DNA of 61,418 bases. Source: Gammaproteobacteria bacterium. Lineage in GTDB: Bacteria; Pseudomonadota; Gammaproteobacteria; UBA6002. Below the pieces are notes generated by a model, which was not told the DNA's origin, made no database searches, and worked only from the letters and a program-made list of their open reading frames with translations. The stretch's first letter is position 1. Every line of letters begins with the position of its first letter. Both the position numbers and the translations under genes were made by a program. Shown here piece by piece: positions 18,329-26,703 of the stretch. The stretch covers positions 1-61,418 of the forward strand of contig JACCWJ010000024.1 in the NCBI GenBank assembly GCA_013697705.1, given 5' to 3'.

Positions 18329-18451
18329 TTAAATTTGCATCAAAAGAGAGCCATTTAGGCATTAACCGTTTTACAACAATATTTGTAATATATGTCGTTC
18401 CAAATGGAAACTAATTTTTCCACCTGGAACAATTCCAACACTGCCTCATGC

Positions 18452-18496
18452 AAGATACCCCTGTATTTTTAATCTTAATAAAAACAGGGGTATCTT
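18452..18496 (+). promoter_or_regulatory. Long inverted repeat covering the ribosome-binding site of the xis-like gene
   Basis: AAGATACCCCTGT (18452-18464) and ACAGGGGTATCTT (18484-18496) are perfect 13-bp complements. The right arm ends one base before the ATG at 18498, and its AGGGG is the only candidate Shine-Dalgarno. In RNA the site would be buried in a stem; in DNA it is a palindromic operator candidate. Confidence 0.6.
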
Positions 18497-18497
18497 T

Positions 18498-18716
18498 ATG
18501 ACGAATAATCCAACCTATTTAAAGTCACAATTAGAAAAATTACTCACGCCGCAAGAAGCTGCACATATTCTAGGCATATCTGCAGGTACCTTGGAGGTTT
18601 GGCGCTCGACAGGACGTTATGACCTTCGCTATATCAAAGTGGGTCGTCGTGTGATGTATCGAGCACAGGATGTGCAGGCGTTCATTGAGAAACGCTCCAT
18701 GAGCCATACGCAATAG
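18498..18716 (+). CDS. Excisionase-like helix-turn-helix protein (AlpA/MerR-type)
   Basis: 72 residues. LTPQEAAHILGISAGTLEVWRSTGRYDLRYIKVGRRVMYRAQDVQAFI is, read in parts, the standard single HTH plus wing of excisionase-family DNA-binding proteins. Such proteins steer excision or activate the neighbouring primase operon in P4-like elements. It lies 8 bp upstream of the primase gene and behind a striking inverted repeat. Confidence 0.85.
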   Translation: MTNNPTYLKSQLEKLLTPQEAAHILGISAGTLEVWRSTGRYDLRYIKVGRRVMYRAQDVQAFIEKRSMSHTQ

Positions 18717-18724
18717 AGGTGTAT

Positions 18725-21319
18725 ATGGATCATGTTATGAGTGAATTTCAAAATGCGATGAATGCTGCTGGGTTGTTATGCTCTGAACCATTAATAGCTG
18801 ATGGAGAGCTACATCGTTTTAGAGTGGCAGAAGATGCAAAGCCAAACAGTTGGTATGTGCTTCATTCGAATAAAATCCAAGTGGGTGTATTTGGCTGTTG
18901 GAAACGGAATATAAAACAGAAATGGTGTAGTGCTGACTATAAAATTATTCAGTTAGATGAACAGCAAACTATTAAAAAATTTCTGCAAGAGGCAAAAGAA
19001 AAATACAGGATTGCTCAAGGAAAAATGCATCAAGAGGTACGCAATCGTGCTGATGAAATATGGATTCGAAGCGTCAGTGCTGATCCTAATCATCCATATT
19101 TAATCAAGAAAAAAATTAATGCTTACGATGTGAAATGTTATAAGGATTCGTTAGTTATTCCGTTATGTGACAGTGATGGATGTATTTGGAGTTTGCAATT
19201 TATAAACCAAGAAGGTGAAAAACATTTTTTACGAGGTGGGAGGAAAAAAGGTTTATTTCATCTACTTGGGAAAGATATTACGCAAACAGTCTATCTTTGC
19301 GAAGGGTATGCTACAGCTTGCACTCTTCATGAAGCCACTCACTCTTCGGTATTTATCGCTTTTGATGCCGGTAATTCATTAGCAGTGGCCAGTCTCATTC
19401 GAAATAAATATCCAGATAGAAGAATTATTATTTGCGCTGACAATGATCAGTGGACAGAAGGAAACCCTGGATTAACGAAGGCACAAGAAGCGGCGCATAC
19501 AATTCAAGCTCAAATTGTTGTTCCTCGTTTTGTTTGTCTTGATTTTAAACCAACAGATTTTAATGATCTGCATCAACTTGAAAGTTTAGACAGTGTACGT
19601 AAACAACTGTCACAAAAAATAGATACCGACAAAAACTCAATCCCAACAAATTTTAGTGTGAATGGTGAGGGTGTTTATTTTCATCCGACTGAAGATGCCA
19701 ACGGAAATTTATCTTCACCAATAAAAATTTGTTCTCGCCTAGAAATTACCGCAAGGACGCGCGACGAAGATAGTATGAACCATGGACGCTTGTTGGAATT
19801 TTCTGACCCTGATGGAAAAAATCACCAATGGGCCATGCCGATGGAAATGTTAGCCGGTGATGGGACAGAATATCGTCGCATCCTATTGAGCAGAGGTCTT
19901 GAAATTGCCCCGAATCGAAAAGCAAGAGAACAACTCACAAATTATATTCAAAGTACGCATCCACAAAAAGTGACCTTATGTGTTGAGCGCACGGGTTGGT
20001 ATAAGAATATATTTATTTTACCCAATGAATCCATCGGCGATTTTAATGAAAAGATTTTACTACAAACCACACATTCCAGTTTGGAAGGATTCGGTACTTC
20101 AGGAACCCTATTAGATTGGCAGCAAAATATATCAAAGCAATGCATTGGCAATTCACGTTTGTTATTTGTCATTAGCGCTGCCTTTGCTGCAGCAGTCCTA
20201 CATTTATTGCAAGAAGAATCCGGCGGATTTCACTTCGTTGGTTCAAGTAGCATTGGAAAAACAACGTTGTTACAGCTGGCATGTTCAGTATGGGGTGGTC
20301 AGGATAGGTTGCATCGTTGGCGTGCAACCAGTAATGGCTTAGAAGCCATTGCGACTTTGCATAATGACAGTCTACTTTGTTTAGATGAAATGGGGCAGGT
20401 TGATGCAAAAGAGGTGGGTGAAATTGCCTATATGCTGGCAAATGGAAGTGGCAAAGGGCGTTGTTTAAAGGATGGTTCTGCCCGTAAAAAATCCTCTTGG
20501 CGATTACTATTTCTTTCTACCGGTGAAATGGGATTAGCGGATCATATCCATCAAGGGGGTAAGAAAGCAAAAGCAGGTCAAGAAGTGCGTCTAGTGGATA
20601 TTCCTGCAGAGGCAGGGTGTGATCTAGGCATATTCGAAAACCTCCACCATTTCGCTTCTGCGGCTGATTTCGCACGATATATAGGGCAAGCATCCAAAAA
20701 TTATTTTGGTGTCCCCATTCGAAAATTTTTGAGCTCTGTGACTGAAGATATTGAAACAGTAAAAAAATTATTAGAACAGCATAGGTCTGAATTTGTTAAA
20801 AGCTTTATTCCAAGTAAAGCGGATGGGCAAGTCCAAAGAGTTGGCTTACGATTTGCCTTAATAGCTGCAGCAGGTGAGTTGGCAACTCATTTCAATATTA
20901 CAGGCTGGGAAAAAGATTATGCAACACTTGCAGCGAGTGAATGCTTCGATGATTGGATTAAATTGCGAGGAGGTTTAGGTGCTAAAGAAGCGTCAATTGC
21001 TTTAACCCAGGTACGACATTTTTTTGAGGCCCATGGAGAATCCCGATTTACCCTTTGGAGTAATCCTAGTGAACAATTTAAGACTCTGAATCGTGCAGGA
21101 TTTCGTCGAGGTGCCGAGTTTTTTGTTTTTCCAGAATCATTTAAGCAAGATATCTGTGTGGGCTTAAATCCACAGTATGTGGCAGACGTTTGTATCGCTA
21201 AAGGTTGGTTGTTACCTGATGGCACAGGCAAGGCTACTGCATCACACCGGATGCCAGATACCAGCAAGACGCGTCGAGTTTATCATTTTAGCGATAAAGT
21301 GTTGGGTGATGATGTTTAG
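18725..21319 (+). CDS. Toprim and DUF927 primase-helicase of an integrative element
   Basis: 864 residues from ATG 18725 (AGAGG five bases upstream; an in-frame GTG at 18719 is the alternative). The N-terminal third has a Toprim-type segment, YLCEGYATACTLHEAT with the catalytic Glu and IIICADNDQW with the DxD pair. The C-terminal half is DUF927 helicase-like: Walker A GSSSIGKTT, Walker B LLCLDEMGQ, and LANGSGKGRCLKDG. Proteins of this build replicate or prime satellite-like and integrated elements. The 9-bp repeats right after the gene fit a replication origin. Partner of the xis-like gene upstream. Confidence 0.9.
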   Translation: MDHVMSEFQNAMNAAGLLCSEPLIADGELHRFRVAEDAKPNSWYVLHSNKIQVGVFGCWKRNIKQKWCSADYKIIQLDEQQTIKKFLQEAKEKYRIAQGKMHQEVRNRADEIWIRSVSADPNHPYLIKKKINAYDVKCYKDSLVIPLCDSDGCIWSLQFINQEGEKHFLRGGRKKGLFHLLGKDITQTVYLCEGYATACTLHEATHSSVFIAFDAGNSLAVASLIRNKYPDRRIIICADNDQWTEGNPGLTKAQEAAHTIQAQIVVPRFVCLDFKPTDFNDLHQLESLDSVRKQLSQKIDTDKNSIPTNFSVNGEGVYFHPTEDANGNLSSPIKICSRLEITARTRDEDSMNHGRLLEFSDPDGKNHQWAMPMEMLAGDGTEYRRILLSRGLEIAPNRKAREQLTNYIQSTHPQKVTLCVERTGWYKNIFILPNESIGDFNEKILLQTTHSSLEGFGTSGTLLDWQQNISKQCIGNSRLLFVISAAFAAAVLHLLQEESGGFHFVGSSSIGKTTLLQLACSVWGGQDRLHRWRATSNGLEAIATLHNDSLLCLDEMGQVDAKEVGEIAYMLANGSGKGRCLKDGSARKKSSWRLLFLSTGEMGLADHIHQGGKKAKAGQEVRLVDIPAEAGCDLGIFENLHHFASAADFARYIGQASKNYFGVPIRKFLSSVTEDIETVKKLLEQHRSEFVKSFIPSKADGQVQRVGLRFALIAAAGELATHFNITGWEKDYATLAASECFDDWIKLRGGLGAKEASIALTQVRHFFEAHGESRFTLWSNPSEQFKTLNRAGFRRGAEFFVFPESFKQDICVGLNPQYVADVCIAKGWLLPDGTGKATASHRMPDTSKTRRVYHFSDKVLGDDV

Positions 21320-21340
21320 TGCTGCTTCTAGAAATTTCTG

Positions 21341-21598
21341 GGTGACAAGGGTGACGTGGGTGACACAAGATTAGAATCCAGGCTGAATGCGGCTTTCAGC
21401 GAACATTGTTTGTCACCCAGAATGAAAACCAGCTAGGTGACACGGGTGACAAATATCCATTGGCATAATTGTCACCCATGTCACCCAAAGGAAAATCCAG
21501 TTGTGTGACACATTTTTTCCTGTCAGAAGCTTTTGAATCAATAAGTTAGCTTTATTGTCACCTCTGTCACCTCTGTCACCTCTGTCACCCTTGTCACC
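21341..21598. repeat. Iteron-like array of GGTGAC/GTCACC 9-bp repeats
   Basis: GGTGAC occurs at 21341, 21350, 21359 and at 21436, 21445; its complement GTCACC occurs at 21412, 21471, 21480 and in a run at 21557, 21566, 21575, 21584 and 21593. Within groups the spacing is exactly 9 bp, and groups lie in opposite orientations. The array directly follows the primase-helicase gene, the usual place for an element origin. Role inferred. Confidence 0.7.
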
Positions 21599-21599
21599 C

Positions 21600-22002
21600 A
21601 ATTTTTTTATATCTTTGCTAAAATTCTTTTTACAGCCCAAAAGGTATTAATTTTTGAAAGACCTTCTTAATACAAATCACAAATATAGCCCTCCAGGAAA
21701 ATCGTCTTCTTAAAAGCGCAATATGCAAACTTTTCAAGTTTGCTAAAAAAGGGACATTTTGCTGGGGCTGATCAATGAAAAAATGGGCAATTAGGCAAGC
21801 ATCTAATTTGTTCTAACCCATTGCCAAAATTTTAAAATATGGATATCTTTTTGATAGGTGCTCAAAACACTCAACTAGGGGATGACAATTGATAATTTGA
21901 CCGCTCATCTCGAGGTGTTTCTGAAATATAAAATGCATGAGCAAACGATTATCCAAGATAAATTTGGAGCAAAACTGAGACGACGATTTTCCAATAGAAG
22001 AA
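21600..22002. other. Region without a convincing gene
   Basis: AT-rich sequence between the iteron-like array and the yhcG remnant. A short plus-strand frame from 21882 (MTIDNLTAHLEVFLKYKMHEQ) has no family I recognise and runs into the antisense of the remnant. Confidence 0.4.
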
Positions 22003-22420
22003 CTATTCTGCATCGTGCTGTTGAGTCAATAAAGCTCGTTCACGTTCTAATTCGCGCCGAAGTTCTTCTTCGCTAGGTAGATAGGGCAGATACTTGGAGG
22101 CAAATAGTTGCTTACTCTCGGTTAACACAGAGTATTTGGCAACTGCCTCGCTTTTTTGGCTACATAAAATTAAACCGATTGTGGGATTATCGTCGGTTCC
22201 CTTTCGATGCTGATCATACATCCGCACGTATGTGTCTATCTGATCTATCGGAACACACTGTGTTCCAATTTGAATAAGCTTGATAAAACGCTCGCATATT
22301 TCGAAGGTTACGCTCATCAAAGACTTTTCCAAATTCAGACTGCAATTGTTTAGAGAGCTGTTTTAACTGCTGCTGCCCATAATGGTCCGCATCCGGACAA
22401 GTCTATATTTCCTTAACACT
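22003..22420 (-). pseudogene. YhcG/DUF1016 family nuclease remnant with internal deletion
   Basis: The C-terminal block GTDDNPTIGLILCSQKSEAV, then KYLPYLPSEEELRREL, matches the end of YhcG-type PD-(D/E)XK proteins. About 60 codons upstream, in another frame, the minus strand reads YGQQQLKQLSKQLQSEFGKV and FDERNLRNMRAFYQAYSNWNTV, the N-terminal YhcG domain. Full proteins have about 340 residues, so most of the middle, including the nuclease core, is gone. YhcG proteins associate with restriction-modification and DNA-processing loci. Confidence 0.75.
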
Positions 22421-22508
22421 GTTTATTTTCAGTCTTGCTTTGCACTTGATAATTATATGAATAGGGGCTAACATTAATAGTACCTACTAATTAATTTATC
22501 AAGTATTC

Positions 22509-23315
22509 ATGGCTACTACACTTCAGCAATTTTTAAGAAAAACCCCTATATTTACCTATGATGCCTTTGCGCGGGCGGTCTCAGGTGATCATGAACGTAG
22601 CAAAAACACTGTTAAAGCATTGTTAACTCACCACATTCTGCAAGGTCATATTGTAAGGGTGAGACGCAGGCTATTTGCTGCTATCCCTGTTGGCGCCGAG
22701 TCAGAGACTTATCCTATCAATCCTTATCTTGTCGCAGGTTATGCTGTCCCCGATGCTGTGATTGCATACCACTCCGCATTAAGTTTTTATCAAGTGGCGT
22801 ATTCAGTAAGCTATCGTTTTACTTATCTGACTCAACATCAATCAAGCCCATTTAATTTTAGATCAGAAAGTTATGAGGGGATAAAGTTTCCGGCAAGCTT
22901 AATGCAGAAGCATCAGGAAAATATTTTTATCCGCACTGAAGATGTGCAAGGAATTAATATTCGAGTAACTAGCTTAGAGCGCACCTTGGTGGATGTATTG
23001 GACAAGCCTAACCTTGGTGGGGGATGGGAAGAAATTTGGCGATCATTGGAGATGATAGATCGCATCAAAATAAATCAAGTTGTTGAATATGCACTTTTAT
23101 TAAATAATGCAACGACAGTTGCAAAAGTTGGATTTTATCTCTCCCAACGACAGAAAGAATTAAATGTTTCCTCTGATGAAATTTTAGAGTTACGCGAGCA
23201 TTGCCCCCGTTCTCCGCATTACATTGACTCCGCAGCAAGAAAAGACGGCAAACTACTTGATGATTGGAATATTATCGTTCCAAAAAGTCTTATTATAAAA
23301 GATTGGGAAGAATAG
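22509..23315 (+). CDS. abiEi: AbiEi-family antitoxin/regulator (E1 pair)
   Basis: 268 residues. An N-terminal winged helix (FARAVSGDHERSKNTVKALLTHHILQGHIVRVRRRLFA) precedes the AbiEi C-terminal domain with SLERTLVDVLDKPNLGGGWEEIW, which identifies the family. AbiEi binds and represses its own promoter and counters the nucleotidyltransferase toxin AbiEii in type IV toxin-antitoxin systems that abort phage infection. The partner gene follows after 12 bp. Confidence 0.88.
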   Translation: MATTLQQFLRKTPIFTYDAFARAVSGDHERSKNTVKALLTHHILQGHIVRVRRRLFAAIPVGAESETYPINPYLVAGYAVPDAVIAYHSALSFYQVAYSVSYRFTYLTQHQSSPFNFRSESYEGIKFPASLMQKHQENIFIRTEDVQGINIRVTSLERTLVDVLDKPNLGGGWEEIWRSLEMIDRIKINQVVEYALLLNNATTVAKVGFYLSQRQKELNVSSDEILELREHCPRSPHYIDSAARKDGKLLDDWNIIVPKSLIIKDWEE

Positions 23316-23327
23316 CAAGGAAATAAT

Positions 23328-24296
23328 ATGCGCATTTCAACAGAACGTTTATATTACGAAGCAGAGTCTACAGGATTCCGCCCGGAAATTTTAGAAAAAG
23401 TGATTTATTTAATTCATTTGCTGAATCGATTCTCAGAAGATCCTTTTCTTAAAGATCGATTTGTTTTGAAAGGCGGTACCGCGCTCAATGTATTTTGTTT
23501 TAATTATCCAAGGCTATCCGTGGATATTGATATCAATTACATTGGTTCGGCGGATCGTGAAGTCATGTTGCAAGAAAAGAACCCAATGGAATCCGCAATA
23601 GAAAACATTGTTCTTGATGAGGGAATGGTACCACAGCGTAAACCCAGCGAACATGCGGGAGGTAAGTGGGCGATTCGTTACCCTAGCGCAATACAAGGTC
23701 AGGGTATCATAGAGATCGATTTAAATTATTTAGATCGTGTACCCCTGTGGACAATAACACGAGTCAACTCATTTAAGCTTGGTGAATTCCAAGCGAATAA
23801 TATTCCCATTCAAGACTTACACGAGCTAGCGTCAGGAAAGTTAAGAGCACTATTTTCTCGTCATTCAAGTCGTGATTTATTTGATGCGCACCAATTAATG
23901 AATCAGCAACATATTGATATAGATAAATTACGTTTAGGGTTTATCGTATATGGAGGGAGTAGCCGCGTTGATTGGCGGCATACTAAGCTAGAAAATATTC
24001 ATTTCGAGTGGCGTGAATTTCAAAACATGCTAATTCCTCTACTTCGAAAAACTGATCTAGGAAAACGCGATGATCCGAAATCATGGGCTGAAAAGATACT
24101 GACTGAATGCAAATCTGCGTTAGAAAATTTATTCCCATTCCGTGAGAATGAAACACAATTTTTGCATGAGTTGCTAGAAAATGGGAAGATTGATGCATCA
24201 TTGCTTACATCAGATAGATCATTGAACCAAAGAATTCATTCTAACCCAGCTTTATTATGGAAGGCGGAAAATGTTAAGCAATATAAAAATAAATAA
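23328..24296 (+). CDS. abiEii: AbiEii-family nucleotidyltransferase toxin (E1 pair)
   Basis: 322 residues. The polymerase-beta-like signature is intact: LKGGTALN (47-54) followed by SVDIDIN with D66 and D68 as metal ligands. The family uses NTPs to modify tRNA or other RNA and halts growth on phage infection. It forms a two-gene operon with the AbiEi gene and lies next to the integrase, the normal cargo position. A second, dissimilar AbiE pair is in E3. Confidence 0.88.
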   Translation: MRISTERLYYEAESTGFRPEILEKVIYLIHLLNRFSEDPFLKDRFVLKGGTALNVFCFNYPRLSVDIDINYIGSADREVMLQEKNPMESAIENIVLDEGMVPQRKPSEHAGGKWAIRYPSAIQGQGIIEIDLNYLDRVPLWTITRVNSFKLGEFQANNIPIQDLHELASGKLRALFSRHSSRDLFDAHQLMNQQHIDIDKLRLGFIVYGGSSRVDWRHTKLENIHFEWREFQNMLIPLLRKTDLGKRDDPKSWAEKILTECKSALENLFPFRENETQFLHELLENGKIDASLLTSDRSLNQRIHSNPALLWKAENVKQYKNK

Positions 24297-24402
24297 TATG
24301 GTTCGAAACGCGATGATAAAGTTTATCAATCCGTTAGTATCAATAGCCTTATTATTTGAGGTTATAGAGGACCCCTTGTTTTTTCATGAATGCTTCCTTA
24401 TT

Positions 24403-25575
24403 TTAATTATCATTTAACTCAATCCCAGCAGCTTCAAGCATCGCCTTAGTAGCTTTCTCAACAGATTCTCTTACAGGATCCAAGTCTAGTCTTGCATAAA
24501 TCGCCGTTGTTAAGGGCGACTTATGATTAAGTGATTTGCCAATGATGGCAAGCGAGGCACCAGTCTTTGCTTGCCAGCTTCCTAGTGTTCGGCGTAAATC
24601 ATGAATCCGTAAATTCTCTATTCCAGCTCGCGCTAAAATTCGCTGCCAACCTTTTTTAGGCTCTGTGATATGACCATGCATTCCGTTACTGGGAAAAACA
24701 AATTGATTTTTCGCAGTTAGCTTTCTTGCTGTCAAAATATTCAATGCTTCATCTGATAGAGTAATGATTTGTGGTTCACCATTTTTTGTTTCAGGGATTC
24801 GCCATTCTGCACGTTGAAAATTAATTTGCTCCCACCTCATAGATAAAACATTCGATCGTCTTGCGCCTGTTAAAAGTGATAATAGAACATAATCCCGGAT
24901 ATCAATATTTGGTTCCTCGGTGACTGCTTGGAAAAAACATGGTAATTCATCCGCCTGTAAAAAACGATCCCGAGACTTCTCTTTAAATTTTTTAATGCCT
25001 AGCGCAGGATTTGTTTTATCCCAACTACCATATTCGATGGCCTTATTAAATATCGTACTTAGCAATGCTAACAATCGATTTGCGGCATAAGTACCTTTCT
25101 CTCGTCCAACTTGTTGATGTAGTTTCTGAATATCATTCTTGGTGATATTAGATAATTTGCGCTTACCCCAATCTTTTAGATAACGATTAAATTGATCCTG
25201 ATCCGCTTTCCACGATTTTTTATGCACTTTGGCATATCGCTCTAGGTATTCGGAAAACATCGCACTAAAAGTCATCTCTGCTCTTTCTAAGCGCCGTTTG
25301 TCATTAGGGTTATCTCCTTTCGCAATATCAGCATTTGCTTCCATCGCCATGCGACGTGCTTGCTCAATAGTCAGATCTGGAAAACGACCTAAAGTTATGC
25401 GCTCAGGCTTACCTTTCACCCAACGGTAAACAATAAAGGTTTTAGTTCCAGCGGGAGTAATGCTAATGCCAAGCCCTCTGGTCTTAGTGTCATAGAAATA
25501 AAGACGCTTACCCTTTGATGCAGTAGGCAGGGACTCAATAATTGATTTAGTGAAATTGACTTTCTGTTCACTCAT
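24403..25575 (-). CDS. int: Tyrosine site-specific integrase of element E1
   Basis: 390 residues. An N-terminal DUF4102-type arm-binding domain (TKSIIESLPTASKGKRLYFYD), a SAM-like core-binding domain, and a catalytic domain with all expected residues visible: Arg in TGARRSNVLSMRW, His-x-x-Arg in HDLRRTLGSW, His in SLNHKSP and Tyr in TAIYARLD. It reads away from the att copy at 25735 and is the only intact integrase between the five tRNA-Lys 3' repeats, so it probably acts on this site. The exact arm-type repeat 19 bp upstream (25594) may also lie in its promoter, allowing autoregulation. Confidence 0.95.
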   Translation of the reverse strand: MSEQKVNFTKSIIESLPTASKGKRLYFYDTKTRGLGISITPAGTKTFIVYRWVKGKPERITLGRFPDLTIEQARRMAMEANADIAKGDNPNDKRRLERAEMTFSAMFSEYLERYAKVHKKSWKADQDQFNRYLKDWGKRKLSNITKNDIQKLHQQVGREKGTYAANRLLALLSTIFNKAIEYGSWDKTNPALGIKKFKEKSRDRFLQADELPCFFQAVTEEPNIDIRDYVLLSLLTGARRSNVLSMRWEQINFQRAEWRIPETKNGEPQIITLSDEALNILTARKLTAKNQFVFPSNGMHGHITEPKKGWQRILARAGIENLRIHDLRRTLGSWQAKTGASLAIIGKSLNHKSPLTTAIYARLDLDPVRESVEKATKAMLEAAGIELNDN

Positions 25576-25593
25576 TCAAGACTCCAGTAAATA

Positions 25594-25620
25594 TGGTGCT
25601 AGACTGGTGCTATGTTCTGG
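25594..25620 (+). repeat. Element E1 right arm-type repeat
   Basis: Exact 27-bp copy of 15938-15964 in the same orientation, between the integrase start and the att copy at 25735. Likely integrase arm-binding site. Confidence 0.65.
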
Positions 25621-25734
25621 ATGAAAATTGGTTAAGTTTGGCATAGCACGAGCAGGAGAATGCTAACGATAACATATTATTTTGTAAAGCAATATTAAGG
25701 ATAATTAGTCACGATTATGCAGGAATTTTTGAGA

Positions 25735-25776
25735 CTCTTAATCAGCGGGTCGACAGTTCGAGACTGTCACGGCCCA
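25735..25776 (+). repeat. att copy 2 (E1/E2 junction)
   Basis: 42-bp copy of the tRNA-Lys 3' part with one change, A for C in the T-loop (TTCGAGA). It is followed by TTTTCAATGACTTACAG, the left-end flank also seen after copies 1 and 4. Confidence 0.92.
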
Positions 25777-25822
25777 TTTGTTTTCAATGACTTACAGCAT
25801 TTTTCGCTCTTCCTAAAAAAGC

Positions 25823-25842
25823 TTGCGGGAATTTTGCGGGAC
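25823..25842 (+). repeat. Element E2 left arm-type repeat
   Basis: TTGCGGGAATTTTGCGGGA contains GCGGGA twice, 11 bp apart. A near copy is at 30908 (GTGCGGGAGTTTTGCGGGA) just inside the other end of E2, and a weaker one at 35665. The pattern differs from E1's arm repeats. Confidence 0.55.
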
Positions 25843-25970
25843 TCAGAACCGTGTGAGGTTTAGAGAATATTACTTCAAAATATCAAGAGATAATATTTTC
25901 CCGACTGCTAGAGTGCCCACTAGTTCAAAATGAGGCAATTTAATAATCTGAAAGATGATATGTAAAAGCT

Positions 25971-26669
25971 TCAATTGTCTGATGATAATTTTTCATTTTC
26001 TGTTATTATTTTCATAATTATGTCAATTTGTTCGTGAACAGAATTTACTTCCACATCAGACAAATAGCCAGTGCTTACATCCAATAATTTATTGATATCT
26101 GAGAATCTCATTTTCAAAATATTTTTTGTGATTTCACCATCAGTAGCTACACCCTTATTGAATTTACGAACGATACCAAAAAATTTAAATTCTAATATCC
26201 TGACAATAGATAATCCGTCAAATAAATAATTAATTAAAAGATTTTTTTGAATTTCAACTTTGGAGATGATCGATAATATGTTCGAGTCATTCTTTCCCCA
26301 AGTTTCTTCATTGGTATTAAATAAGATTAAAGACACTTCTCTAATCTTAGTTGAAAAGTAATTCAGCTTTTGTAATTCTTTACCTTCTCCATATGCAAGT
26401 CTTAACTTCGCATGGGGTGAGGACGTTTTTAAGAGAAATGCTAATTCCTCGTATATATTTTTATGATTTATTTCGATTTTTTGCTTATCAGTAAATAAAA
26501 TTTTCTTAAGTGAATGAATGGTTTGAAGGCGATGGTAAATATTTTCTAGATAATCAATTATCTCTAATAATATATTTTCACGAAACTTTATTTTATCAAC
26601 AAGATACAAATATATAATCGTTAAGATTGAAGCGATTAATGCTCCAATTAAGCCTGAAAGTAAATCCAT
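25971..26669 (-). CDS. Membrane-anchored hypothetical protein in the E2 cassette
   Basis: 232 residues. A hydrophobic N-terminal segment (LLSGLIGALIASILTIIYLYLV, residues about 3-24) is followed by a long, mostly helical cytoplasmic part with no family I recognise. It lies 34 bp downstream of the TOTE-type gene on the same strand and so is probably the last gene of that operon. Single-anchor proteins with unknown helical domains are common partners in defence cassettes; the role here is inferred from position only. Confidence 0.6.
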   Translation of the reverse strand: MDLLSGLIGALIASILTIIYLYLVDKIKFRENILLEIIDYLENIYHRLQTIHSLKKILFTDKQKIEINHKNIYEELAFLLKTSSPHAKLRLAYGEGKELQKLNYFSTKIREVSLILFNTNEETWGKNDSNILSIISKVEIQKNLLINYLFDGLSIVRILEFKFFGIVRKFNKGVATDGEITKNILKMRFSDINKLLDVSTGYLSDVEVNSVHEQIDIIMKIITENEKLSSDN

Positions 26670-26703
26670 TTCCTTTCCTTAGTTGAAATATTTCTGCTAA
26701 CCG

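Noticed and set aside
21557-21600. CRISPR-like array
   Set aside because: Units are 9 bp with no spacers and no cas genes; better explained as iterons.
21413-21640. Minus-strand frame encoding GDKGDRGDRGDRGD-type repeats
   Set aside because: The protein repeat is only the 9-bp DNA repeats read through in frame; no ribosome-binding site or domain supports a gene.
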